A stretch of 33,794 nt of DNA from positions 1 to 33,794 of the forward strand of contig DASVSC010000187.1 in assembly GCA_036388295.1 (NCBI GenBank). The letters run 5' to 3'. Below, one piece after another: positions 1-8,226 of the stretch. Origin of the DNA: RYN-431 sp036388295. Its GTDB lineage: Bacteria; Planctomycetota; Phycisphaerae; Tepidisphaerales; Tepidisphaeraceae. The position numbers were made by a program, and so were the translations under genes. Position 1 is the first letter of the stretch. Every line of letters begins with the position of its first letter. The notes below the pieces were generated by a model, which saw nothing but the letters and a program-made list of their open reading frames with translations, was not told the origin of the DNA and searched no databases.

Positions 1-171
1 CAGAGCACCAGCGGCGGGGCGACGCAGACGCAGTCGGCCTCGGGCGAGCTGTCGAAGATGGCCGCGCAGCTGCAGACGCTGGTGTCACGCTTCAAGTACA
101 GCGACGACGGCCAAACCCCGGCGTCGATCAAGCTCAACCCGGGAACCGGACGAACCGCGAAAGCGGCGTAA
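1..171 (+). CDS. methyl-accepting chemotaxis protein, C-terminal end (partial)
   Basis: The frame is open from base 1 and stops with TAA at 169-171, leaving 56 residues. The sequence is a Ser/Thr/Gln/Gly-rich stretch followed by ELSKMAAQLQTLVSRFKY, which matches the usual end of a chemoreceptor signalling domain (ELxxxAxxLQxLVxxFK). A basic, disordered tail follows. In this family the cytoplasmic helical hairpin controls the kinase CheA through CheW. The ligand-binding and membrane parts lie outside the window. The gene sits 87 bases upstream of a cheY-cheB-cheR set, as expected for the receptor of a chemosensory operon. The call rests on this short conserved tail and the gene context only. 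Confidence 0.75.
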   Translation, partial: QSTSGGATQTQSASGELSKMAAQLQTLVSRFKYSDDGQTPASIKLNPGTGRTAKAA

Positions 172-258
172 TTGGGTCCGAACACAGTCAGCCGGTGCGG
201 AAACGCGCCGGCCGGCCATCGAAGAAGTAACGCGATTTTGAGTCGAAACGGAGTGCGA

Positions 259-636
259 ATGCGAGCCATTGTCATCGACGATTCCCGGGCCATGCGTGGC
301 ATTCTCAAACGCACGTTGCTCGAAATGGGCTACGACGTCACTGAAGCCGTCGACGGCTGCGACGCCCTGACCAAGCTGGTCGACAACCCGCCGCCCGCCC
401 TAGCGCTGGTCGACTGGAACATGCCGAACATGAACGGCCTGGAGTTCATCAAGGCGATCCGCCAGAACGCCGCCTTCGCGGGCATGCAGATCATGATGGT
501 GACCACGGAAGTGGAGATGTCGCAGATCGCCTGCGCGCTCGAAGCCGGCGCGAACGAATACCTGATGAAGCCGTTCACCGGCGACGTGCTGAGAGAAAAG
601 CTGTCGCTCATGAACATCGACCGGGCGGCCGCATGA
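259..636 (+). CDS. cheY: CheY-type single-domain response regulator (first copy)
   Basis: This is a 125-residue receiver domain with no output domain, the usual CheY size. Acidic residues D7-D8, phospho-acceptor D52 (in VDWNMPNMNG), T82 (in MVTTE) and K104 (in MKPF) complete the receiver active site. The ATG at 259 is preferred because GGAG lies five bases upstream; an in-frame TTG at 172 would add 29 non-conserved residues. The stop overlaps the cheB start (ATGA at 633-636), so translation is probably coupled. A second CheY at 3663 shares the DWNMPNMNG motif. The phosphorylated form would be expected to act on a motor or pilus component, or as a phosphate sink. The direct partner cannot be read from the sequence. 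Confidence 0.92.
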   Translation: MRAIVIDDSRAMRGILKRTLLEMGYDVTEAVDGCDALTKLVDNPPPALALVDWNMPNMNGLEFIKAIRQNAAFAGMQIMMVTTEVEMSQIACALEAGANEYLMKPFTGDVLREKLSLMNIDRAAA

Positions 637-1724
637 GCAAGATTCGTGTGCTCATTGTGGATGACGCGGTCGTCATCCGCCGGATCGTTTCCGACGTGCT
701 GGCGGGCGAGCCCGGCATCGAAATCGTCGGCACCGCCGCCAACGGCAGAATCGCGCTGCAGAAGATCCCGCAGACCAACCCGGACCTGATCACGCTCGAC
801 GTCGAAATGCCCGAAATGGACGGCCTGGCGACGCTGAAGGAGCTGCGCAAAACGTACCGCAAGCTGCCGGTGATCATGTTTTCCACGCTCACCGGGCGCG
901 GCGCGTCAACCACGCTGGACGCGCTCGCCAACGGGGCGAGTGACTACGTCACCAAGCCGGCAAACGTCGGCAGCGTGTCGGCGGCGATGACGCGGATTCG
1001 CGAAGAACTGATCCCGAAGATCAAGGCCCTCTGTCCGCAAACGGCACCGACGCCGCCGGCCACGATGCCAGTCCTGTCCGCACCCCGTGCGACCGTAATG
1101 CGGCCGACGGCGGTTCGTAGCGGGGGCATAGAAGCGGTAGTCATCGGCGTGTCAACGGGCGGTCCGAACGCACTGGCGGAGGTCATCCCGAGCCTGCCGC
1201 GCGACCTGCCGGTGCCGGTGCTGATCGTCCAGCACATGCCGCCGGTCTTCACGCGGGTGCTCGCGGAGCGCTTGGCGCTGAAGTCGGCCGTTGCGGTCAA
1301 GGAAGCCGTTCATGGCGAGGCGATTCGACCCGGAACGGTTTACATCGCGCCCGGCGACTTCCATATGCACGTCGAGCGCGCCGCCGGGGTGTGCCGCGTG
1401 ATGCTGTCACAGGGACCGCCGGAAAACTCGTGCCGGCCGGCGGCCGACGTGCTGATGCGCACCGCCGCCGCTGTCTACGGCGCTAACACCCTCGGCGTCA
1501 TCCTCACCGGCATGGGCCAGGACGGCCTGCGGGGCGCCGAAGCGATTCGCGACCGCGGCGGCGTCACGTTCGTGCAGGACGAAGCCAGCAGCGTGGTCTG
1601 GGGCATGCCCGGCCACGTCGCCCGTAACGGTTTAGCGGACCGACAGGTGCCGCTCGGCCAGGTGGCAATGGAAATCACCCGACGCGTCAACGAATCCAGA
1701 ACCCCGGCCCGCGTCGTTGCCTAG
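633..1724 (+). CDS. cheB: chemotaxis response regulator / protein-glutamate methylesterase CheB
   Basis: The product has 363 residues, typical for CheB. An N-terminal receiver domain (about residues 4-122, phospho-acceptor D56 in ITLDVEMPEMDG) is followed by a Pro/Ala-rich linker (135-165) and the methylesterase domain. The catalytic triad is visible: S174 in IGVSTGGPNA, H201 in VQHMPP and D297 in GMGQDG. CheB removes methyl groups from receptor glutamates and deamidates glutamines, which resets receptor sensitivity. It opposes the CheR encoded immediately downstream. The start overlaps the stop of the preceding cheY by four bases. All key residues are present, so the enzyme should be active. 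Confidence 0.97.
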   Translation: MSKIRVLIVDDAVVIRRIVSDVLAGEPGIEIVGTAANGRIALQKIPQTNPDLITLDVEMPEMDGLATLKELRKTYRKLPVIMFSTLTGRGASTTLDALANGASDYVTKPANVGSVSAAMTRIREELIPKIKALCPQTAPTPPATMPVLSAPRATVMRPTAVRSGGIEAVVIGVSTGGPNALAEVIPSLPRDLPVPVLIVQHMPPVFTRVLAERLALKSAVAVKEAVHGEAIRPGTVYIAPGDFHMHVERAAGVCRVMLSQGPPENSCRPAADVLMRTAAAVYGANTLGVILTGMGQDGLRGAEAIRDRGGVTFVQDEASSVVWGMPGHVARNGLADRQVPLGQVAMEITRRVNESRTPARVVA

Positions 1725-1757
1725 CCGAAGCCGTACCTTTTACCGAGCGAACGTCCC

Positions 1758-2600
1758 ATGGCCATGAACCCGAATGATCTCAAATACGTCTGCGACCTGG
1801 TGCTGCGTCGCAGCGGGATCGTGCTGGACGCGAGTAAAGAATACTTGATCGAAGCCCGGCTCTCGATGCTGATCAAACGCCTGAACGTGCCGAGCATCGT
1901 CGAACTGCTGCAGCAGGCGCGCACGAAGAAAACCGAGCCGGCCGAGCGGGATATTGTCGACGCGATGACGACGAACGAGACGAGCTTCTTCCGCGACATT
2001 CACCCGTTCGAAGCCTTGAAGAAGCAGATCATGCCGTCCTTGCTGGCCTCACGGGCGGCGGAGCGGAAGCTCAATATCTGGTGCGCCGCCAGTTCGACGG
2101 GTCAGGAGCCGTACACGCTGGCGATGCTGCTGAAGGAAAACTTCCCGCAGCTGGCCGGCTGGAAGGTGACGTTCATCGCCAGCGACTTGTCGCGCGACGT
2201 GCTAGCCAAGGCCAAGGCCGGCCGTTATTCGCAGCTCGAAGTGAATCGCGGCCTGCCCGCTGCGATGATGGTCAAGTACTTCAAGAAGCAGGGGCTGGAG
2301 TGGGAGATCGTTCCCGACGTGCGGAACATGATCGACTTCCGCGAGATCAATCTGCTGGGCGCTTGGCCGTTGATGCCGTCGCTGGACCTGGTGTTCATCC
2401 GCAACGTGCTGATCTACTTCAACCAGGAGACGAAACGCCAGATCCTCGGCCGCATCCGTGGTCTGATGCGGCCGGACGGGTTTTTGTTCCTGGGCGCTGC
2501 TGAAACGACTCTCAACGTAGACGACAAGTTCGAACGGCACCCCCTCGAAAATACCGGCTGCTACCGCCTGCAGTCCCGCGCCGTGGCCGCCGCGGCTTGA
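1758..2600 (+). CDS. cheR: chemotaxis protein methyltransferase CheR
   Basis: This is a 280-residue protein with the two CheR parts. The N-terminal helical domain (about 1-75) ends in NETSFFRD (73-80). The SAM-binding Rossmann domain follows, with WCAASSTGQEPYTLAM (108-123), the acidic ASDLS (141-145) and DLVFIRNVLIYF (210-221), all CheR hallmarks. It transfers methyl groups from S-adenosylmethionine to receptor glutamates. It lies 33 bases after cheB and ends directly before the next gene, consistent with one operon. No TPR extension or C-terminal pentapeptide-binding addition is seen, so this is the short CheR type. Confidence 0.96.
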   Translation: MAMNPNDLKYVCDLVLRRSGIVLDASKEYLIEARLSMLIKRLNVPSIVELLQQARTKKTEPAERDIVDAMTTNETSFFRDIHPFEALKKQIMPSLLASRAAERKLNIWCAASSTGQEPYTLAMLLKENFPQLAGWKVTFIASDLSRDVLAKAKAGRYSQLEVNRGLPAAMMVKYFKKQGLEWEIVPDVRNMIDFREINLLGAWPLMPSLDLVFIRNVLIYFNQETKRQILGRIRGLMRPDGFLFLGAAETTLNVDDKFERHPLENTGCYRLQSRAVAAAA

Positions 2601-2627
2601 ATGAACGACGACCGAAAAGGAACGCTT

Positions 2628-3083
2628 ATGCCAGTGCAAGAACAAGAGATGCAGCAGCTGACGGCCATGGTCTGGGAATCAATCCTCAGCCTGCCCGTCG
2701 AACCCCGTGCCGGCGAGCCGAACTCGGGCCCGTCCATGATGTCGGCGTGTGTCCACATCACCGGCGCCTGGCAGGGGGCCGTGTCCATCAGCTGTGACGC
2801 CGATTTGGCCGCCCGCGCCGCCGGCATCATGTTCGCGCTGGACGCCGCCAGTACGGGCAAAAGTGACGTGCAGGACGCCCTGGGCGAACTGGCGAACATG
2901 ATCGGCGGGAACGTCAAAGCGCTCCTGCCCGAGCCGTGCCAGTTGTCATTGCCGAGCGTGGTGGACGGGGCGGAGTATTCGGTCCGCATCCCCCGCAGCC
3001 GGGTCGTTACCCGGGTGGCGATGAGCTGTGAAGGCTCGCCGCTTGACGTCGTTCTGATCGAAAAAGAAACGCCGCTCCAATAA
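2628..3083 (+). CDS. CheX/CheC-type CheY-P phosphatase (first copy)
   Basis: The 151-residue product has the CheX-like core: an N-terminal helix, a beta strand region (CVHITGAWQGAVSI) and the active-site helix DALGELANMIGGNVK. E87 and N90 form the E-x2-N pair that CheX, CheC and FliY use for dephosphorylating CheY-P. The ATG at 2628 is preferred because AAGGA lies about seven bases upstream. An ATG at 2601, directly after the cheR stop, would add nine residues. Only one E-x2-N motif is present, which fits CheX better than CheC. It differs clearly from the next gene, so the pair is not a recent duplication. Its likely role is terminating the signal of one or both neighbouring CheY proteins. 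Confidence 0.8.
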   Translation: MPVQEQEMQQLTAMVWESILSLPVEPRAGEPNSGPSMMSACVHITGAWQGAVSISCDADLAARAAGIMFALDAASTGKSDVQDALGELANMIGGNVKALLPEPCQLSLPSVVDGAEYSVRIPRSRVVTRVAMSCEGSPLDVVLIEKETPLQ

Positions 3084-3134
3084 CCCAAACACTGTTGTTC
3101 AGTCTGTCCCGAACTCATTGATTACCGAGGCACT

Positions 3135-3626
3135 ATGTCCACTGCAACCGCCCCAGCCAAGCCGCCACAGATCAACCCGAAGCTGATCATTCCGTTCGTT
3201 ACCAGCGTGCGCAGCGTGCTACAGACGATGCTGGGCCTGGAGAGCAAGATCGGCACGCCGACGATTAAGCAGAAGCCCGGCACCGAGTACGACTACAGCG
3301 GCATCATTTCGTTTTCTGGCAACATCGTCGGCGCGGTCGTGGTCAGCTTCCAGCGTGAGGCGGCCGCCAAGATCGTCGAAGCGTTCGTCGGCAGTCCGGT
3401 CGAGCCGGACACGAGCGACTTCGCCGATGCCCTTGGCGAACTGACGAACATGATCGTCGGTGCGGCCAAGAAAGACCTTGGCGGCGTGGCGAACATCAGC
3501 GTGCCGACCGTCATCATGGGCCACGGTCACATCGTCGCCCGGCCCAGCGACATTCCGTGCCTGGTCGTTCCGTGCACGACCGACCTCGGCGGCTTCGCCA
3601 TCGAAATCAGCATCAAAACGGCTTAA
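3135..3626 (+). CDS. cheX: CheX-type CheY-P phosphatase (second copy)
   Basis: This 163-residue protein begins with about 15 Pro/Ala-rich residues and continues into a CheX fold. The helix DALGELTNMIVGAAKKDL carries E102 and N105, the E-x2-N catalytic pair. The segment YSGIISFSGNIVGAVVVSF matches the strand pair preceding that helix in CheX. GAGG lies just upstream of the ATG. The gene follows the first CheX by 51 bases and precedes the second cheY by 36 bases. CheX proteins hydrolyse the aspartyl phosphate of CheY and set the speed of signal decay. Which CheY each of the two phosphatases prefers cannot be read from the sequence. Confidence 0.88.
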   Translation: MSTATAPAKPPQINPKLIIPFVTSVRSVLQTMLGLESKIGTPTIKQKPGTEYDYSGIISFSGNIVGAVVVSFQREAAAKIVEAFVGSPVEPDTSDFADALGELTNMIVGAAKKDLGGVANISVPTVIMGHGHIVARPSDIPCLVVPCTTDLGGFAIEISIKTA

Positions 3627-3662
3627 CCCTTCTCCACTCACTTTCTCTTTAGGAACCACATC

Positions 3663-4049
3663 ATGAACATTCTCCTTGTCGACGACTCCAAGACGATGCG
3701 CAACATTCAGAAGAAGGCTCTTGCCGCCCTGGGCGAGGTCAATTTCCTTGAAGCCGGCGACGGCGTCGAAGCCTTGGCCGTGATCGCCAGCACGCCCGGC
3801 GGGTTCGATCTCGGGCTGGTGGACTGGAACATGCCCAACATGAACGGGCTCGAACTCGTCGCCAAGATCCGCGAGACGAACAAAAAGACGCCACTGATCA
3901 TGGTCACGACCGAAGCCGAAAAGCAGCGCGTCCTCGACGCGATCCGCGCCGGCGCGTCCAATTACATGATCAAGCCGTTCACCCCGGTGGCGCTGGTCGA
4001 AAAAGTGCAACAGACGCTCGCCAAAGCCCAGGCGGCCCAGGCGGCCTAA
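3663..4049 (+). CDS. cheY: CheY-type single-domain response regulator (second copy)
   Basis: This is a 128-residue receiver domain. Active-site residues are D7-D8, phospho-acceptor D54 (in VDWNMPNMNGLE), T82 (in MVTTEAE) and K104 (in MIKPF). An Ala/Gln-rich tail ends the protein. AGGAA lies seven bases before the ATG. The motif around D54 is the same as in the CheY at 259, so the two are close paralogues, although the rest of the sequences differ. Placement directly after cheX suggests a phosphatase/target pair. CheY-P would act downstream of a CheA kinase that is not in this window. No DNA-binding domain is attached. Confidence 0.93.
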   Translation: MNILLVDDSKTMRNIQKKALAALGEVNFLEAGDGVEALAVIASTPGGFDLGLVDWNMPNMNGLELVAKIRETNKKTPLIMVTTEAEKQRVLDAIRAGASNYMIKPFTPVALVEKVQQTLAKAQAAQAA

Positions 4050-4085
4050 GCGACTGTTTGCCTCTACCTCAAAAAAAGGCCTGTG

Positions 4086-4985
4086 ATGAATCCTTCCGCC
4101 AAACCGGTTCTGGAACTGGATGACGACAAAAGCCTCGCCCCCGTGAACCATGACGGTGACGTCGTGGTCAAGAACCTCGTGAGTGAGGGGCGCGTGCTGC
4201 AGGTGGGCGGTTCGCTCACCGTCGGCGGGGCGATCGAAGCGGCGCATGTCACCGTTGCCGGGCCGGTGACGGTGGCCGGCGGCATAATCGGCAAAACGAA
4301 GGGCCGCTACACGATCGGCGGCGAGCTTCAGTGCCGATTCATCACGGGCGGCGCGCTGATCACCCGGGCCCGCGTACAGGTGAGTGGCGAGGTCGTTCAC
4401 AGCCGCCTCACCTGCACCGGACGCTTGGACGTCAGCGGCGTCATCTACGGCGGCGACATCGCGGCCAACGGCGGCGTGTCGTGCAAATCGCTCGGCCAAG
4501 CCAGTTCGGTCCCGACGCTGATCGAAGCCGGCGAGGGCCGGACGATGCGGCTGTTGACCGAATCCATTGCCCCGCAGATCGACGCCAACAACAAGCGCGC
4601 CGCCGCCATTCGTTCGACAACGGGGCCGCTGTTGCAGCGGATGAAAACCCTGTCGCCCGAGCAGCGGGAGAAGGTGACGGAACTGCTGTCCGAGGCCGAC
4701 GAACTGGAAGCCACGACGGCCAATCTGACGACCGCCTATGAGCACCGCCGTCGCCTGATCCGCCAGCAGGCCGACGCGAAGATCACGGTGGCGGACGTGG
4801 TGTACGCCGGCGTGACGGTACGCTTCGGCGCGATCGAGGCCGTGTTGGCCTCGCCCATCAGAGGCCCGCTGACGCTGACGACACGCAAAGGCGACGGGCC
4901 GACCGAAATCGTCATCGTCGACAGCACTGACGGTTCGGTGTGTGTGCTGCCGTCACGTCTGGCCGACCTGGCCACGGCAGCGTAG
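4086..4985 (+). CDS. DUF342/FapA-type beta-helix protein of the chemosensory operon
   Basis: The 299-residue protein resembles the DUF342 (FapA) family. A stretch of short Gly/Val-rich turns, such as VGGSLTVGGAIEAAHVTVAG, at about residues 24-165 suggests a right-handed beta-helix. It ends in SLGQASSVPTLIEAG, a feature seen in FapA-like proteins. A charged, probably coiled-coil segment follows (about 180-235), then a beta-rich tail. There is no signal peptide or membrane segment, so it is likely cytoplasmic. AAAGG precedes the ATG; a GTG three bases earlier is also in frame. It closes the che operon, 36 bases after cheY. FapA-like proteins are linked to flagellar or envelope assembly and polar placement, but no function is proven for this one. 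Confidence 0.7.
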   Translation: MNPSAKPVLELDDDKSLAPVNHDGDVVVKNLVSEGRVLQVGGSLTVGGAIEAAHVTVAGPVTVAGGIIGKTKGRYTIGGELQCRFITGGALITRARVQVSGEVVHSRLTCTGRLDVSGVIYGGDIAANGGVSCKSLGQASSVPTLIEAGEGRTMRLLTESIAPQIDANNKRAAAIRSTTGPLLQRMKTLSPEQREKVTELLSEADELEATTANLTTAYEHRRRLIRQQADAKITVADVVYAGVTVRFGAIEAVLASPIRGPLTLTTRKGDGPTEIVIVDSTDGSVCVLPSRLADLATAA

Positions 4986-5018
4986 CGAATAGTCTTTGTG
5001 ATTTGATGTAGTGCCTGA

Positions 5019-5048
5019 ATGCCACGGTTGATAAACAAACCGTGGCAT
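5019..5048. terminator. 11-bp perfect hairpin between convergent genes
   Basis: ATGCCACGGTT at 5019-5029 pairs perfectly with AACCGTGGCAT at 5038-5048 around an eight-base loop. It lies between the rightward DUF342 gene (stop at 4985) and the leftward TPR gene (stop at 5169), where a bidirectional transcription stop is expected. No T-run follows on either strand, so it may be a weak terminator, an mRNA-end stabiliser or a dispersed palindromic element. Its CCACGG/CCGTGG core recurs in another intergenic hairpin at 8565-8581. Nothing else recognisable was seen in 4986-5168. Confidence 0.5.
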
Positions 5049-5168
5049 GCTCGCGCGCGGAGCGCCGGCCGCGTTCGAATAGCAGCCGTTAGGGCGGCTT
5101 TCATCTCGTCGTCGCGGATGGCGAGGCGAACACACGTCCGAACGCGATGCGACGTGCCGGACTTCACT

Positions 5169-6368
5169 CTAGTCCAACGGCAGTGCGGTAATCAGCTGGC
5201 TCGCGAGCGGGTCCTGCGGGTTCATTTCCAATGCCTTGGCGTAGTACGTCTTCGCAATCGCGCTCAACCCCATCCGCGTGAGCAGATAGCCTTGTAGGCA
5301 GACGCTGACGCTGTCCTTCGGGTTCAGGTCGGCCGCGGTGCGGAAGGCGGTGAGCGCCTGCGGCAGTTGGTTCTGCTGCAAGCGGACGTACCCGAGCAGG
5401 ATCTGGGCCTCGCTGCTGGTCGCGTCGACGGAAATCGCCTTACGGACGGCCAGTTCCGCGCCGTGCAGGTCGCCGAGCTGGCTGGCGACTTTTGCCAAAC
5501 CGAGCCAGTAGCCGCAGCAGGTGGGCTGCAGTTCGGTCGCGGTCTCGTAGAGCTTCCGGGCCTCGAGCATCCGGTGCGATTGCGCGTAGCATTCGCCCAT
5601 GGCGGCCCGCACGTCGGCGCGCTTCGCAAATGAGGGGTCTTTCAATAGCCGGTCGAAAACGTCCGACGCCTCAACGTACCGCTTGGAGGCGAACAGCGCG
5701 AAGCCCAGGTGTTCGCGAATTGTGGCGTCTGACGAGGACATTACGCTGGCCTTGCGCAGCTCGTCCACGCCTTCGGTATAGCGTTTCTGGCCGACGAGCA
5801 GTTGGCCGATCGCGTCGCGGATCGCGCCGCTGTGTTCGAAGTAGGCGGCCTTCGATTGCAGCAGGGCGAGTGCTTCCACCGGCTTGCCGAGTGTGATCAG
5901 CATCTCGCCTTGAGCGAGGACGTACGACAACTCCTGCGGATTCTTCTCGACAGCGGCGGCGTACGACGCGCAGGCCCGTTCCGGCTGCTGCCAGCGTTGC
6001 AGGAGCACGCCCGACAGGTAGTACGGCTCGGCACTGGACGGGTCGAGGCGGCGGGCTTCGACCAGATGCTTCTCGGCGTTTTCCAGCTTGCTCTGCTCGA
6101 TCGCCAGCCGGGCCGCCAGGACGTGCAGGCCGGCGTTGTTCGGCTCCAGGCGCAAGGCCTGCGTGAGCGTCTCGTTGCACTTTTCGAAGTTGCCTTCTTT
6201 GTACTGGTCCGTCGCCAGGTTCGTCAGCGCGCCGGCGCGGGCGGCGTTCCACTGCTGGGTCGCTTCGGCCTTCTGGTTGGGCGTGAGCCTGCCACTGCTG
6301 CCGCTGCCGCAGCCCGCGAGAACGATACCGGCCGCACAGGCGGCGGAACTGAGAATGGATCGGCTCAT
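5169..6368 (-). CDS. TPR-repeat lipoprotein, pilotin-like candidate of the secretin operon
   Basis: The 399-residue product begins with a lipoprotein signal: SRS, a hydrophobic stretch and lipobox VLAGC with the lipidated cysteine at C20. The rest is tandem 34-residue TPR-like repeats, for example HLVEARRLDPSSAEPYYLSG, probably nine or ten. The ATG at 6368 is chosen because GAGGA lies four bases upstream; an in-frame GTG at 6383 would add five residues. It starts eight bases after the secretin stop, so the two are co-transcribed. TPR lipoproteins such as PilF/PilW help secretins reach and oligomerise in the outer membrane. That role here is inferred from position. It is longer than the usual pilotin (about 250 residues), so a wider scaffold role is possible. 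Confidence 0.82.
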   Translation of the reverse strand: MSRSILSSAACAAGIVLAGCGSGSSGRLTPNQKAEATQQWNAARAGALTNLATDQYKEGNFEKCNETLTQALRLEPNNAGLHVLAARLAIEQSKLENAEKHLVEARRLDPSSAEPYYLSGVLLQRWQQPERACASYAAAVEKNPQELSYVLAQGEMLITLGKPVEALALLQSKAAYFEHSGAIRDAIGQLLVGQKRYTEGVDELRKASVMSSSDATIREHLGFALFASKRYVEASDVFDRLLKDPSFAKRADVRAAMGECYAQSHRMLEARKLYETATELQPTCCGYWLGLAKVASQLGDLHGAELAVRKAISVDATSSEAQILLGYVRLQQNQLPQALTAFRTAADLNPKDSVSVCLQGYLLTRMGLSAIAKTYYAKALEMNPQDPLASQLITALPLD

Positions 6369-6375
6369 GGGTTCC

Positions 6376-8205
6376 TCATTCACGCGGCACGGGAGGAAGC
6401 CCGCTGTCTAGTGTCGCGGCGGCGGGGCGGGGCGGGGCACTGTTTTTCAGGATCGAGTTGGAGACGAAGTCACGAATCATGCTGTTGTCGGAGTCGGTCA
6501 CGCGCTTCCCGCTGACTTTCTCTTTCAGTTCGATCGCCTCGAGAAACGTTGGGTTGAGGTTCGTCGCCGCGTTCAGGTGCCACAGCACCAAGTTGCGGTC
6601 GGGCTTCGGCCGGCTCAATTCGGTCAGGGCGTTCTCATAACTGCTTTCCGCGAGGCGTTCTCGGCCGAAGAACATCATGCCCTTGCGAACGCCGACGCGC
6701 AGTTCTTCCACGCGCTGCATCTGCACTTCGGACAAACGGCTATAGGCCGAGTCGTCTTTGAGGATGTGCGGCGTCAGCAGGACGATGATCTCCTGCCGCG
6801 TCGTCTGGTCCTGCTGCTGGCGGAACAAGGCGCCCAGGAACGGCACATTCCCGATGCCCGGGACCTGGCCGCGGGCGGTGTTCGCCGAGTCGCGGAACAG
6901 GCCGCCGATGACGATGGTGCGGCCGTCTTTCACCATCAGGTTCGTGGTGACTTCCGTCGTCGTCTTGAACGGCAGGTTCGACGCCGTCAGGCCGCCGCTG
7001 GAATCTTCCGGGTGGATCTCCATCCGCACGTAGCCGTCGTCGCCGATGAAGGGGCGGAACACGAGCGTGGTGCCGCTGTCCAGGAATTGAACCGTCTGCG
7101 TGGATGTGGTCTGGCTGACCGTCGTAGTCTGGTAGCCGTCGCTTCGGCCGATGTGGACATAGCCCTTTTGCTTGTCGAGCGACAGCACCTTCGGGTTGGC
7201 CAGCACGGTGGTGTTGGTAATGGACTCAAGGGCTTGGACGAAGACGCTGACATTGTTGGTCAGCACGCCGACGCGCAAACCGCCCGACGGCAGGTTGTTC
7301 GTGAAGCTGGTCTGGCCGACGCCGTACTTGCCTTGGCCGGCGTTGGAATCTTTGTTCGTCAGCGTGCCGGAGGCGGCGTCGGCAATCGTCTGGACCGGTG
7401 AGTTAAGGAACTGGTCGAACTTCACGCCGCCCATCACGCTGAAGTCGACGCCGAGGGCGTTGTTGTCGTTCAGCGTGGCCGCCAGGATGGTCGCTTCGAT
7501 CAGCACCTGCTGCGGGCGGCGGTCGACTTCCTTCAAGATCATCCGGACCTTTTCCAGGTTCTCGGTGTAATCCGTGACCACCAGCATGTCGCTGGACGAA
7601 TGCGAATTGCCGCCGGCCTCGGTGGCGGTCGTTTCGATCCCCGACTCGGCCGCGATGGTGACCGCCACCTGCGCCTCAGGGCTGAGCGCGGGCTTGATCA
7701 TGCCGGCGGCGTTGGCGGCGGGGGTGTAGTAGAGGCGGAACACCTCGGTGGCCGTCCGGCGGGCGGCCTTGTCCATGTCGGCCAGTTCTTTGGCGGCGTA
7801 GACGTAGATGAAGTTGCCCTTTTCGCGATACACGTAGCCGTTCGACTGCAGGATGGCGTCCAGGGCCTGCGCGATCGTGACGTTGTACAGGTTCGCCGTC
7901 ACCCGGCCGGTGACTTCTTTGCTGGCGATAATGTTCTTGCGCGACTGCATGGACAGCATGCGCAGCACGTCCAGCAGGCTGGCGTCGCTGACGTGCATTT
8001 CCACGGTGCCGCTGTCGCTGATCGTGACCTGCGCGCTGGCCGCGGCGGCCGGCGGATTGGCGGGGGCGTCAGGCGCGGTTTCGATGGCCGGCAGATCGGA
8101 AGGAGTGTCGGTTAACAGCGGCGGGTCGGCGGCACGAAGCGGCGCGGGGCCGACGGCGAGCGACGCGATCAGCAGCGGAACAGTCAGTTGGGTGCGGCTT
8201 CGCAT
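6376..8205 (-). CDS. PilQ/GspD-family secretin
   Basis: The 609-residue protein has a signal peptide (residues 1-26) and a Pro/Ala-rich linker. An STN-like domain (about 66-138) is followed by a secretin N1-type domain (about 155-233) and the secretin beta-domain (about 320-483). The family signature VPGIGNVPFLGALFR lies at 448-462, with VIGGLFRD just before it and EIIVLLTPHIL at 472-482. After the pore domain there is an extra C-terminal helical part of about 120 residues. Secretins form the outer-membrane gate through which pili or secreted proteins pass. The domain plan, with only one N1-type module, is closer to PilQ than to classical GspD. It lies 21 bases after a small membrane protein gene and just before the TPR lipoprotein gene. 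Confidence 0.93.
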   Translation of the reverse strand: MRSRTQLTVPLLIASLAVGPAPLRAADPPLLTDTPSDLPAIETAPDAPANPPAAAASAQVTISDSGTVEMHVSDASLLDVLRMLSMQSRKNIIASKEVTGRVTANLYNVTIAQALDAILQSNGYVYREKGNFIYVYAAKELADMDKAARRTATEVFRLYYTPAANAAGMIKPALSPEAQVAVTIAAESGIETTATEAGGNSHSSSDMLVVTDYTENLEKVRMILKEVDRRPQQVLIEATILAATLNDNNALGVDFSVMGGVKFDQFLNSPVQTIADAASGTLTNKDSNAGQGKYGVGQTSFTNNLPSGGLRVGVLTNNVSVFVQALESITNTTVLANPKVLSLDKQKGYVHIGRSDGYQTTTVSQTTSTQTVQFLDSGTTLVFRPFIGDDGYVRMEIHPEDSSGGLTASNLPFKTTTEVTTNLMVKDGRTIVIGGLFRDSANTARGQVPGIGNVPFLGALFRQQQDQTTRQEIIVLLTPHILKDDSAYSRLSEVQMQRVEELRVGVRKGMMFFGRERLAESSYENALTELSRPKPDRNLVLWHLNAATNLNPTFLEAIELKEKVSGKRVTDSDNSMIRDFVSNSILKNSAPPRPAAATLDSGLPPVPRE

Positions 8206-8226
8206 AATGTCACGCAGGGCCGATCC

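Noticed and set aside
3219..4745. 508-codon open frame on the minus strand
   Set aside because: It lies opposite the well-supported cheX, cheY and DUF342 genes; its Arg/His/Asp-rich composition is typical of the antisense of GC-rich genes, and no domain is visible.
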